Positions 7,087-13,349 of a DNA stretch of 14,526 bases are shown piece by piece. Numbering within the stretch: the stretch's first letter is position 1; each line of letters starts with the position of its first letter. Source of the stretch: QQUD01 sp039029915 (lineage in GTDB: Bacteria; Chloroflexota; Anaerolineae; Promineifilales; Promineifilaceae); assembly GCA_039029915.1 (NCBI GenBank), contig JBCCFD010000172.1, positions 1-14,526 on the forward strand, read 5' to 3'. A program made the translations under genes and the position numbers. A model generated the notes under the pieces. That model saw only the letters and a program-made list of their open reading frames with translations, ran no database searches and was not told the DNA's origin.

Positions 7087-8769
7087 TTCCATTAAACAAT
7101 ACACAAATCCATTCATCTGTACCAACTTTACCGTTTCGTACTGTTGCCCAATCGCATCAAGGACAGGCGGGGGGTAAAACTGAGCGCGCAGCACCACTGT
7201 GTCGAATGCTTGGTTATTGAGCATCGTTACCATTTCGGTAATGTCTACTGAATTGTTGTTGTAAAGATTCAAAAGCTGAGTCGGGTTGGTCACAATGTCT
7301 CGATTGTTGTAGAAATTAAAGCTAGCGTCCTCACTAAAAGCGGCCGTTTCTCCACTGGCGACAAAGGCTGCTATTTCCTGCCCCGCGAGCGTGTCTTCTG
7401 GACTCGGTGGCCGACCCAAGAGAGATACACCTGCCGAATCAACATACGGAATTGACTCGGCCGGACGAGGTGCAGAGCAAGACGTCTGGGGTGCAATCAT
7501 GACCTCTGTGGGTTGCCCTACCGCCTGCGCCACCCCGCTTAAAAACGGCGTATGTGTTGGCATGTGGAACATTTTTCCACCCTGATAGATAAATAAAATG
7601 CCTATTCCCAATAAAAGTAGGTTTGAAACGAGCAATTTCGTAAATCGCAAATCATAGATTGTAAACTTCAAACCCGATCCCCGCTCACCAATCCCTGCTC
7701 CCCACTTCAATACCCGATGAAAAGCCAAACCGGTCAGAATACAGCTGGCCGCGATGGCGGTGGCAAAGTAGGATTCACCGGCCCCCCATTTTCCAGCCGT
7801 CACGCTATTAATGGTTGCCACGACAAACCATACGGAATAGATGGAAAGTCGTTCAAAATACAGTTGATAGATCGCATAGATAGCGCTGACAACAATCAGG
7901 ACAGTATGCAGCCGGAACCATTGCCTAAATAAGCCTTGAGCCTGCCCAGGCACAAATGGGTTGATGTTGGCCGTTACGGTGTTGAGGAACCAGTAGCCAT
8001 CCGTTGAGAGATCGATCCACAAGAAAACAAGGCCGGTCACAATGCCAAAGGGAATGGCCCATTTAATTGCTCGCAGCGGTTGTCGTAATAGCCAAAATGC
8101 AAAAACAGCAATGACGGTAGCGTAAGCGAGTTGCTTTGTGTAGCCAGCGAGTAGAAGCAAAGCCATAACGCCAATTAGGTAAGCGGTATACGACCGTTTT
8201 TCTCTTTCTTCTCTTTGTATCGTGTGGGCCATGAGCACCACAGCGGCGGTCTCAAACATCACCATAAACATATGCTGACGGAAAAGAGGCCCAACGTGGT
8301 AAACATAGTTTGAGGCGAGGAAGGCCAATCCAGATAAGGTTGTTAGCCACCACCGTTTGCCTGCTTTGTGAACGGCAGTGGAAATAAATACGGCCGTTAA
8401 AAGCGTCCCCACCCAAGACACCAAGCGCCCCGTCCAATATTGAGTGCCAAACAGCCAAACCAACGGCACAATAGCAACGTGGAAAAGTGGGGGATAGTTA
8501 GAGGAATAAAACGGATAGCTATTGTTATCTCGATAGGGCCACTGACCCTGGCTAAAAAGCAGGGTATCCATCAGTTCGAATCCCTCACCCTGATCATAAT
8601 CAAAAGGGAATTGAAAAAGTGCAAATGCGTAGATGCAGTAAACAATGAAGTAGCCAATAAAAATGAGCAGCGCCAAACCAATAACAAGACGCGGTAAGTT
8701 AATGATGAGTTGATTAAGGGCGCGCTGACGCTGCGTTGACGATGGACGTGATGCGGCTGTGGTGCTCAT
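7075..8769 (-). CDS. GT-C type membrane glycosyltransferase (ArnT/PMT-like)
   Basis: Polytopic membrane protein of 564 aa, probably transferring sugar from a polyprenyl-phosphate donor to an acceptor outside the membrane. TM1 lies at about 27-52. It is followed by FDYDQGEG (55-62), an acidic first-loop motif placed like the catalytic D/E residues of GT-C enzymes, and SSNYPPLFH, resembling the NYPP-type loops of that superfamily. About eight or nine more hydrophobic segments follow up to about residue 398. The final 160 or so residues are soluble and extracytoplasmic by the expected topology. Residues 355-377 are encoded by repeat-like DNA normally seen between genes (see the separate repeat entry). 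The start ATG overlaps the stop of the small upstream membrane gene by 4 nt (ATGA). The acceptor is unknown. General membrane-protein resemblance is certain; the GT-C assignment is likely. Confidence 0.75.
   Translation of the reverse strand: MSTTAASRPSSTQRQRALNQLIINLPRLVIGLALLIFIGYFIVYCIYAFALFQFPFDYDQGEGFELMDTLLFSQGQWPYRDNNSYPFYSSNYPPLFHVAIVPLVWLFGTQYWTGRLVSWVGTLLTAVFISTAVHKAGKRWWLTTLSGLAFLASNYVYHVGPLFRQHMFMVMFETAAVVLMAHTIQREEREKRSYTAYLIGVMALLLLAGYTKQLAYATVIAVFAFWLLRQPLRAIKWAIPFGIVTGLVFLWIDLSTDGYWFLNTVTANINPFVPGQAQGLFRQWFRLHTVLIVVSAIYAIYQLYFERLSIYSVWFVVATINSVTAGKWGAGESYFATAIAASCILTGLAFHRVLKWGAGIGERGSGLKFTIYDLRFTKLLVSNLLLLGIGILFIYQGGKMFHMPTHTPFLSGVAQAVGQPTEVMIAPQTSCSAPRPAESIPYVDSAGVSLLGRPPSPEDTLAGQEIAAFVASGETAAFSEDASFNFYNNRDIVTNPTQLLNLYNNNSVDITEMVTMLNNQAFDTVVLRAQFYPPPVLDAIGQQYETVKLVQMNGFVYCLMEPRN
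7639..7707 (-). repeat. Intergenic-type short repeat inserted in frame in the glycosyltransferase gene
   Basis: This 69-bp stretch (codons 355-377) is made of two repetitive blocks. One is a G-rich block of GGGGAGCAGGG and GAGCGGGGATCGGG units (about 7673-7706 on the minus strand). The other is an AT-rich block of TTTACAAT, CTATGATTT and GCGATTTACG units that translates as KFTIYDLRFT. Such units are familiar from short tandemly repeated elements between genes in cyanobacteria and other filamentous bacteria. The reading frame stays open through them. The 10-mer ACCAATCCCT at 7687-7696 is shared with the spacer repeat at 7053. It sits between hydrophobic segments, probably in a loop. Confidence 0.6.
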
Positions 8770-8960
8770 GCGGGCTTATCCCCTAATGGCAAAAGCGATA
8801 TCCCTAATAAAGTAACGCCTCCCGCCACCAAAAGCGCTAAACGTTGTGCTGGCCCAATGCCTTGGAATTGGCCTGCCCCTAAAAAGTCAAGCGCAAATAG
8901 TCCGAGGCTAGACCCAACGCCGGCCAGTATAAATAAATAACCAAGCTGTCTTTTTGTCAT
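8766..8960 (-). CDS. Small two-helix membrane protein, hypothetical
   Basis: A 64-aa protein with two hydrophobic segments, about residues 6-27 (LGYLFILAGVGSSLGLFALDFL) and 39-59 (RLALLVAGGVTLLGISLLPL), separated by a short Gly/Gln-rich turn. I do not recognise a family. I accept it as real because its stop overlaps the glycosyltransferase start (ATGA), both helices are well formed, and it fills the space up to the divergent greA promoter region. There is no clear Shine-Dalgarno. It is likely the first gene of the minus-strand operon and may assist or regulate the adjacent glycosyltransferase, but that is speculation from position. Confidence 0.7.
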   Translation of the reverse strand: MTKRQLGYLFILAGVGSSLGLFALDFLGAGQFQGIGPAQRLALLVAGGVTLLGISLLPLGDKPA

Positions 8961-9041
8961 AGTGGCGGAAGTGTATCTAAAAATAGGTTGTTCGGGTAGA
9001 AAAATCCTAAATTGTATTAAAAATTGTTAAATAATGACTAT

Positions 9042-9069
9042 TTGTTTTTAATTTATTCCTTGCTATAAT
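9042..9069 (+). promoter_or_regulatory. Extended -10 promoter of greA
   Basis: A perfect TATAAT at 9064-9069 is preceded by TGC (9061-9063), giving an extended -10 element. A weak -35, TTGTTT (9042-9047), lies 16 nt upstream, and the region 9003-9060 is very A/T-rich. Transcription should start near 9076, giving a leader of about 67 nt before the greA start codon. Confidence 0.8.
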
Positions 9070-9103
9070 TCTTCGCTCAAATTCTCATTTCGCCAGAGAA
9101 CTG

Positions 9104-9127
9104 CCGCTGTTCCAGCGGTTTTTCTCT
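9104..9127 (+). terminator. Terminator-like hairpin in the greA leader (possible attenuator)
   Basis: CCGCTG (9104-9109), a TTC loop and CAGCGG (9113-9118) form a short GC-rich stem followed at once by TTTTTCTCTT. It lies between the greA promoter and the greA ribosome site AAAGGA (9132-9137). The layout is that of an intrinsic terminator or attenuator in a 5' leader. The stem is only 6 bp, so termination would be partial. Confidence 0.55.
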
Positions 9128-9142
9128 TCACAAAGGAATCTC

Positions 9143-9622
9143 ATGGCTATAAACAAACCTCATTTATTAACAAAAGTGGGCTTAAAGAAATTGGAAGCAG
9201 AGTTGGATCATTTGAAGACCACTGCACGTGAAGAAGTAGCCGAACGCCTGCATCAAGCTTTTGACGACGGTCAAGATGATGATTTTATCGACAATGCTGA
9301 ATTAGACGCCGCTCGCCAAGAACAATCTTTCATCGAAGGCCGAATCATTGAACTCGAAGAGATCTTGAAGAACTACGAAATTATCAAAGGTGGCAAAAGC
9401 GAGTTCGTTCGGGTAGGAACAACCGTTACTGTGTCTGAAGTTGGGTATGACGAAGAAGAAAAATACGTTGTGGTTGGCGAATTTGAAGCCAACCCAGTAG
9501 ATGGCAAGATTTCCAATGAAAGCCCACTGGGCCGTGCTCTAATGGGTAAGAAGGTGGGTGAACAGGTCCAGGTGAATGCCCCAAACGGTATCCTTGACTT
9601 TGTCATCGTGAAAATCAAATAA
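9143..9622 (+). CDS. greA: Transcription elongation factor GreA
   Basis: GreA enters the secondary channel of backtracked RNA polymerase and stimulates cleavage of the 3' RNA end. The 159-aa length is standard. The N-terminal coiled coil (about 5-80) ends in the conserved NAELDAARQEQSFIEGRI segment, and the C-terminal FKBP-like domain spans about 85-159 (VGTTVTVSE, SPLGRALMGKKVGEQVQV). At the functional tip E. coli has D41 and E44; here the matching residues are D47 and D50 within DDDFIDNAE. The loop seems about three residues longer and more acidic than the E. coli protein. The ribosome site AAAGGA is 5 nt before the ATG. It has its own promoter and a strong terminator, and lysS follows it, an arrangement seen in many bacteria. 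Confidence 0.96.
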   Translation: MAINKPHLLTKVGLKKLEAELDHLKTTAREEVAERLHQAFDDGQDDDFIDNAELDAARQEQSFIEGRIIELEEILKNYEIIKGGKSEFVRVGTTVTVSEVGYDEEEKYVVVGEFEANPVDGKISNESPLGRALMGKKVGEQVQVNAPNGILDFVIVKIK

Positions 9623-9660
9623 CGCTTACGCTGTAGCGTAAAGAAAAATAATAAGTTTTG

Positions 9661-9692
9661 GCTCGTGTTGTCAAAAACACGAGCTTTTTTTT
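9661..9692 (+). terminator. Rho-independent terminator after greA
   Basis: GCTCGTGTT (9661-9669) pairs perfectly with AACACGAGC (9676-9684) across a 6-nt loop and is followed by eight T (9685-9692). A smaller inverted repeat, TTACGCT/AGCGTAA (9626-9641), lies between the greA stop codon and this terminator. Confidence 0.92.
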
Positions 9693-9754
9693 GAGTAGAG
9701 CTTAGCATCCAAACCCCGCTATTTGCATAAGTTCTAGATAGAGAGAAATTAGTT

Positions 9755-11266
9755 ATGTCTTGGGAACCCTCTCCATTAGAAATAAAACGACTTGAAAAAT
9801 TGGCTCGCTTTGAGGATGAGTTTGGCATTAACCCATATCCTCTCCGCGTTGAACGCACGCACACAACGGCTGAAGCAAAGGCCGATTTTCCCGAAGAGGA
9901 AAATGCTGAGCCAATCATTGTGACGGTTTGTGGCCGTTTAATGAGTATGCGCGATATGGGCAAGACGGTTTTTGCCCATGTTGAAGATGGATACGGCCGT
10001 ATTCAGCTCTTTTTGCGACGGGGTGAAGTTGAAGAAGACAGCCACCGCATGTTTCGTAAGCTGCTTGACTTAGGTGACTTTGTACAGGCCACAGGTGCTC
10101 TTTTCCGCACTAGAGCAGGTGAAATCAGCGTACGGGTCACTGAGTGGAAAGTCTTAAGCAAGTCAATCAGCCCTTTACCCGTTGCCAAAGAGCAAGAAGT
10201 CGACGGTGAAACGGTTCGCTATTCTGGGTTTTCTAACGTTGAAGAACGGTATCGCCAGCGGTATGCTGATTTAGCAGTGAATCCTGAAGTCCGCGACCTT
10301 TTTAAGATTCGGGCAAAAATTATTTCCTCCATCCGTCGATTTTTTGATGACCATGATTTCATGGAAGTGGAAACGCCAATTTTGCAGCCTTTATACGGTG
10401 GCGCAGCGGCACGGCCGTTTGTCACTCATCACAACCAGCTGAAACAAGACCTTTATTTGCGCATTTCGTTTGAACTGTATCTCAAACGACTCTTAGTCGG
10501 GGGAATTGAGCGCGTTTATGAAATCGGCCGTGACTTCCGTAACGAAGGCGTGAGCTTCAAGCACAATCCTGAATTCACCATGATAGAGTTTTATGCAGCC
10601 TATTGGGATTATCACGATGTCATGGATTTCACCGAGCGGATGTTAATTGAAGTGGCCGAACAGGTTTTGGGTAAAACAACCTTGACCTATGGCGAACATG
10701 AAATCGATTTGGCTGGCCCTTGGCCGCGTATTTCAATGCGCGATGCCATTAAACAGCATGCCGAAATCGACTACATGGATCATCTTGATGCTGATTCATT
10801 AGCTAAAGTGGTAAAGGAAATTGGCGGCCACGTCACGCCAGGCGCAAGCTGGGGGAAGCTGATTGACGGTCTCTTTGGTGATTACGTTGAGCCAAACCTG
10901 ATTCAGCCGACGATCATTACAACTTACCCTCGAGATATTTCACCATTGGCCAAAGGGATTCCAGGTGATCCGATGCACACTGAGCGCTTCGAATATTTCA
11001 TTGCCGGCATGGAAATGGGAAATGCCTTTACTGAGCTAAACGATCCGGTTGACCAGCGTCGCCGCTTTGAAGAACTGCAAGAGCTTTACGCTGCTGATGA
11101 TGATGAAAGTAATCCTATTGATGAGGATTACATCCGCGCGATGCGCTATGGTATGCCCCCCAACGGCGGCTTTGGGGCCGGCATTGACCGGATGGTGATG
11201 CTGTTTACGAATAAAAATACAATTCGGGAAGTTTTACTGTTTCCGCATTTACGTGAGAAAGAGTAA
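9755..11266 (+). CDS. lysS: Lysyl-tRNA synthetase, class II
   Basis: Charges tRNA-Lys with lysine in the cytoplasm. Its 503 aa match the usual class II LysRS length. The N-terminal OB-fold anticodon-binding domain lies at about 50-155 (IIVTVCGRLMSMRDMGKTVFAHVED). The catalytic domain follows with METPILQPLYGGAAARPFVTHHN, motif 2 at IGRDFRNEGVSFKHNPEFTMIE and motif 3 at GGFGAGIDRMVMLFT. The C-terminus LLFPHLR is typical. The ATG at 9755 has only a weak purine stretch (GAGAGAAA) upstream. The greA terminator lies just before it, so it must have read-through or its own promoter, which I could not place convincingly. The gene carries two ACGGCCGT octamers (9993, 10411) and one near match (10524). 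Confidence 0.97.
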   Translation: MSWEPSPLEIKRLEKLARFEDEFGINPYPLRVERTHTTAEAKADFPEEENAEPIIVTVCGRLMSMRDMGKTVFAHVEDGYGRIQLFLRRGEVEEDSHRMFRKLLDLGDFVQATGALFRTRAGEISVRVTEWKVLSKSISPLPVAKEQEVDGETVRYSGFSNVEERYRQRYADLAVNPEVRDLFKIRAKIISSIRRFFDDHDFMEVETPILQPLYGGAAARPFVTHHNQLKQDLYLRISFELYLKRLLVGGIERVYEIGRDFRNEGVSFKHNPEFTMIEFYAAYWDYHDVMDFTERMLIEVAEQVLGKTTLTYGEHEIDLAGPWPRISMRDAIKQHAEIDYMDHLDADSLAKVVKEIGGHVTPGASWGKLIDGLFGDYVEPNLIQPTIITTYPRDISPLAKGIPGDPMHTERFEYFIAGMEMGNAFTELNDPVDQRRRFEELQELYAADDDESNPIDEDYIRAMRYGMPPNGGFGAGIDRMVMLFTNKNTIREVLLFPHLREKE

Positions 11267-11269
11267 GAA

Positions 11270-11331
11270 AAGTAGCAGGTTGCTGCAGATTGATACTGTC
11301 TAAATGACTGGCAATCTGTAGCCTGCTACTT
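11270..11331. repeat. Interrupted inverted repeat between lysS and the GNAT gene
   Basis: AAGTAGCAGG (11270-11279) pairs with CCTGCTACTT (11322-11331), and the inner CAGATTG (11286-11292) pairs with CAATCTG (11312-11318), separated by a 19-nt loop. Small asymmetric bulges (6 and 3 nt) lie between the two stems. It starts 3 nt after the lysS stop codon. There is no T-run after it, so it is not a classical terminator. It could be a REP-like or miniature element, an RNA processing or stability hairpin, or a protein site. Confidence 0.65.
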
Positions 11332-11353
11332 GCAACAAATAATCAAGAACCTG

Positions 11354-12196
11354 ATGAACACTACGCTCCACTCTGACCTCCCAGCTTTTATCGATACAAC
11401 ACGGCCGTTTCTTGAAGAAAACGAAGCCGCCAATAATCTTGTTTTGGGCATATTAACTTCCCTGCAGCGGCAGCCTCGTCGGCGCAGAAACCGTCCGGTT
11501 TTGGCTGTTGTTGAGGATGAAACAGCTATTAAGCTGATGGGCGTGATGACACCCCCTAAAAAGATGATGCTGGCGGGCTTGGAAACCGAAACAGAAGCGG
11601 CAAAGCAACTGGCAGGATATTTAAGAGAAAATAATAAAAAGATACCGGCTATCTTTGGACCAAGCTCGCTGGCTTTGGCGTTTGCGCAGGAATATTTAGA
11701 AGAACGGCCGTTTCAAGAAGGAACACCGCAAGCAATTTATGCCCTGAGGCAGGTTAACAATATTACAATATCCAATGGGACTTTGCGAAACCCATATGCT
11801 GAAGAACTGGACCTGATGACGGATTGGATATTTGGCTTCCAGCGAGATGTTCACACCGAGCAATCTCCCAGTCTGGCGATGCAGGTAGCAGGGCAACTGA
11901 TGCAAAATCGTGACCTCTTTATCTGGGCTGATGAAGATGATGCCCCGAAAGCAATGGCAACCAAATCGCGTCCCACAGCAAACGGGATTGCAATAAATAT
12001 GGTGTACACCCCGCCAGAATATCGTGGCAACGGGTTTGCCACAGCATTAGTGGCTGGCCTAAGTCGGTATTTGCTAGACGAAGGATACCAATTCTGTACA
12101 CTATTTACTGACCTCACAAACCCCATTTCAAATCACGTTTATCAGAAAATTGGCTACAATCTATTACAAGAGTTTCAAGATTATTTCTGGGAATAG
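11354..12196 (+). CDS. GNAT-family N-acetyltransferase
   Basis: Protein of 280 aa with an acetyl-CoA-binding GNAT fold in its C-terminal half (about 165-280). Motif A is seen in INMVYTPPEYRGNGFATALVAGLSRYLLDEG, where RGNGFA gives the pyrophosphate-binding R/Q-x-x-G-x-G/A pattern. Motif B is seen in FTDLTNPISNHVYQKIGY. The N-terminal half (FLEENEAANNLVLGIL, then VEDETAIKLMGVMTPP) looks like a degenerate GNAT-type domain found in stand-alone acetyltransferases of this general kind. The substrate is unknown. The start is uncertain: the ATG at 11354 is preferred over a TTG at 11330, which falls inside the inverted repeat, but neither has a good ribosome site. The stop codon overlaps the Shine-Dalgarno of the next gene, so the two are probably cotranscribed. 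Confidence 0.85.
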   Translation: MNTTLHSDLPAFIDTTRPFLEENEAANNLVLGILTSLQRQPRRRRNRPVLAVVEDETAIKLMGVMTPPKKMMLAGLETETEAAKQLAGYLRENNKKIPAIFGPSSLALAFAQEYLEERPFQEGTPQAIYALRQVNNITISNGTLRNPYAEELDLMTDWIFGFQRDVHTEQSPSLAMQVAGQLMQNRDLFIWADEDDAPKAMATKSRPTANGIAINMVYTPPEYRGNGFATALVAGLSRYLLDEGYQFCTLFTDLTNPISNHVYQKIGYNLLQEFQDYFWE

Positions 12197-12203
12197 GTGA
12201 ACT

Positions 12204-13346
12204 GTGATCAATTCTGCAACGAATGCAACCCCACTTGAACTGGCTCAAAATCTGGCTCAAGATTTTTCAACACGCGCCGATGAGGCTGACGTAACCGGCA
12301 AGCTGCCCATTGAGGATGTAAAAGCCTTATTAAACTCTGGTTACTTAGGAATTAGTGTCCCAAAGGAGTTTGGCGGTTTTGGCTTAAGCCTTAAAGAGTG
12401 CGTAGCGGCTCATTTAACGTTGGCGCAAGGAAGCGCATCAACGGCAATGGTCGCCGGTATGCAGGTGCATCTGTTTGGACATCAGCGGGAGACGCTGACG
12501 TGGAAACCAGAATGGTATGCGCGGTTTTGTCAGGAAGCGGCCCTCGGTGGGATGTTTAATGCGGTAGCTAGTGAACCGGCGATGGGTAGCCCCTCGCGCG
12601 GCGGTTTACCCGCTACAACGGCCGTATTATCAAAAAGCGGTGATTCTTGGCTGGTAAATGGCCGTAAAACGTGGACGACCGGTGGTGAGCATCTCACCCA
12701 TCTTCTTGTACGGGTGAGCGTCAACGATCAGCTTGGCGACGTGTACATTCCGCAAGGAACTGACGGCACTATCTGGCATAAAAACTGGCAGGATGCGCTT
12801 AGCCTACGAGCTAGTGACAGTCATGATGTTGAGTTTGCCAATGTTGAAATTCCATTTGAAAACGTAATCCAGCAAGGCCCGACTAAAAAGGCGGCCAATG
12901 TTTGGTTTCCACTGATCATGTCAACCGTTTACTTGGGAGCAGCGATGGCAGCCCGGCACAGCGTGATCAAATTTGCTCTTGAGCGTGTGCCTACCGCGTT
13001 GGGTAAACCAATTGCTACATTACCTAAAATTCAGCGTCAAATTGGTGAAATTGACATCTCTCTGCAGGCGGCTCAAGCCTTACTTTTTGATGTGGCGGGA
13101 AGCTGGACAGAGCGGGATGAGGATCGACCCAAAATGTCGGCGCGGATTGCAGCGGCTAAAACGATGGTTACGGAAACGGCCAACGATGTGACCGACAAAG
13201 CGCTCCGAATTGCAGGTGGCACCAGCATTACAAAATCGCTGCCCCTTGAGCGGCATTTTCGGGACGTGCGGGCAGGGTCCATGCAGCCTCCCTCAGGCGA
13301 TACGGCTTTAGAAATGGTTGGTCGAGCAGCGATTGGGTCTGTTTAA
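12204..13346 (+). CDS. Acyl-CoA dehydrogenase-family flavoprotein
   Basis: 380-aa protein with the three-domain acyl-CoA dehydrogenase layout: N-terminal helical domain (about 10-115), middle beta domain (about 116-230, with WLVNGRKTWTTGGEHLTHLLV as the FAD/substrate-lining segment), and C-terminal helical bundle. Canonical family members oxidise acyl-CoA using a catalytic Glu, in short-chain enzymes placed in RxxRxxxIYEGT near the C-terminus. Here the corresponding region is RDVRAGSMQPPSGDTAL (353-369), with no Glu at that position, so the reaction may differ (monooxygenase-like or another dehydrogenase). GTG start at 12204, with AGGTGA at 12195-12200 overlapping the upstream TAG stop. The gene ends 3 nt from a convergent lipoprotein gene. 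Confidence 0.88.
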   Translation: MINSATNATPLELAQNLAQDFSTRADEADVTGKLPIEDVKALLNSGYLGISVPKEFGGFGLSLKECVAAHLTLAQGSASTAMVAGMQVHLFGHQRETLTWKPEWYARFCQEAALGGMFNAVASEPAMGSPSRGGLPATTAVLSKSGDSWLVNGRKTWTTGGEHLTHLLVRVSVNDQLGDVYIPQGTDGTIWHKNWQDALSLRASDSHDVEFANVEIPFENVIQQGPTKKAANVWFPLIMSTVYLGAAMAARHSVIKFALERVPTALGKPIATLPKIQRQIGEIDISLQAAQALLFDVAGSWTERDEDRPKMSARIAAAKTMVTETANDVTDKALRIAGGTSITKSLPLERHFRDVRAGSMQPPSGDTALEMVGRAAIGSV

Positions 13347-13349
13347 TGG

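Noticed and set aside
9626..9641. Inverted repeat TTACGCT/AGCGTAA right after greA as a separate terminator
   Set aside because: It has only a 2-nt loop and is followed by purines rather than T; the hairpin at 9661-9692 is the convincing terminator.
9373..9963. 196-aa open frame on the minus strand across greA and the start of lysS
   Set aside because: It overlaps two well-supported genes and the greA terminator, has no ribosome site, and its Ser/Arg/Thr-rich translation looks like an antisense shadow.
2610..10531. Single-mismatch octamers (2610, 7340, 10524) counted as members of the palindrome family
   Set aside because: They were left out of the count of 19 because one-mismatch matches are much more common by chance, although their flanks suggest decayed copies.
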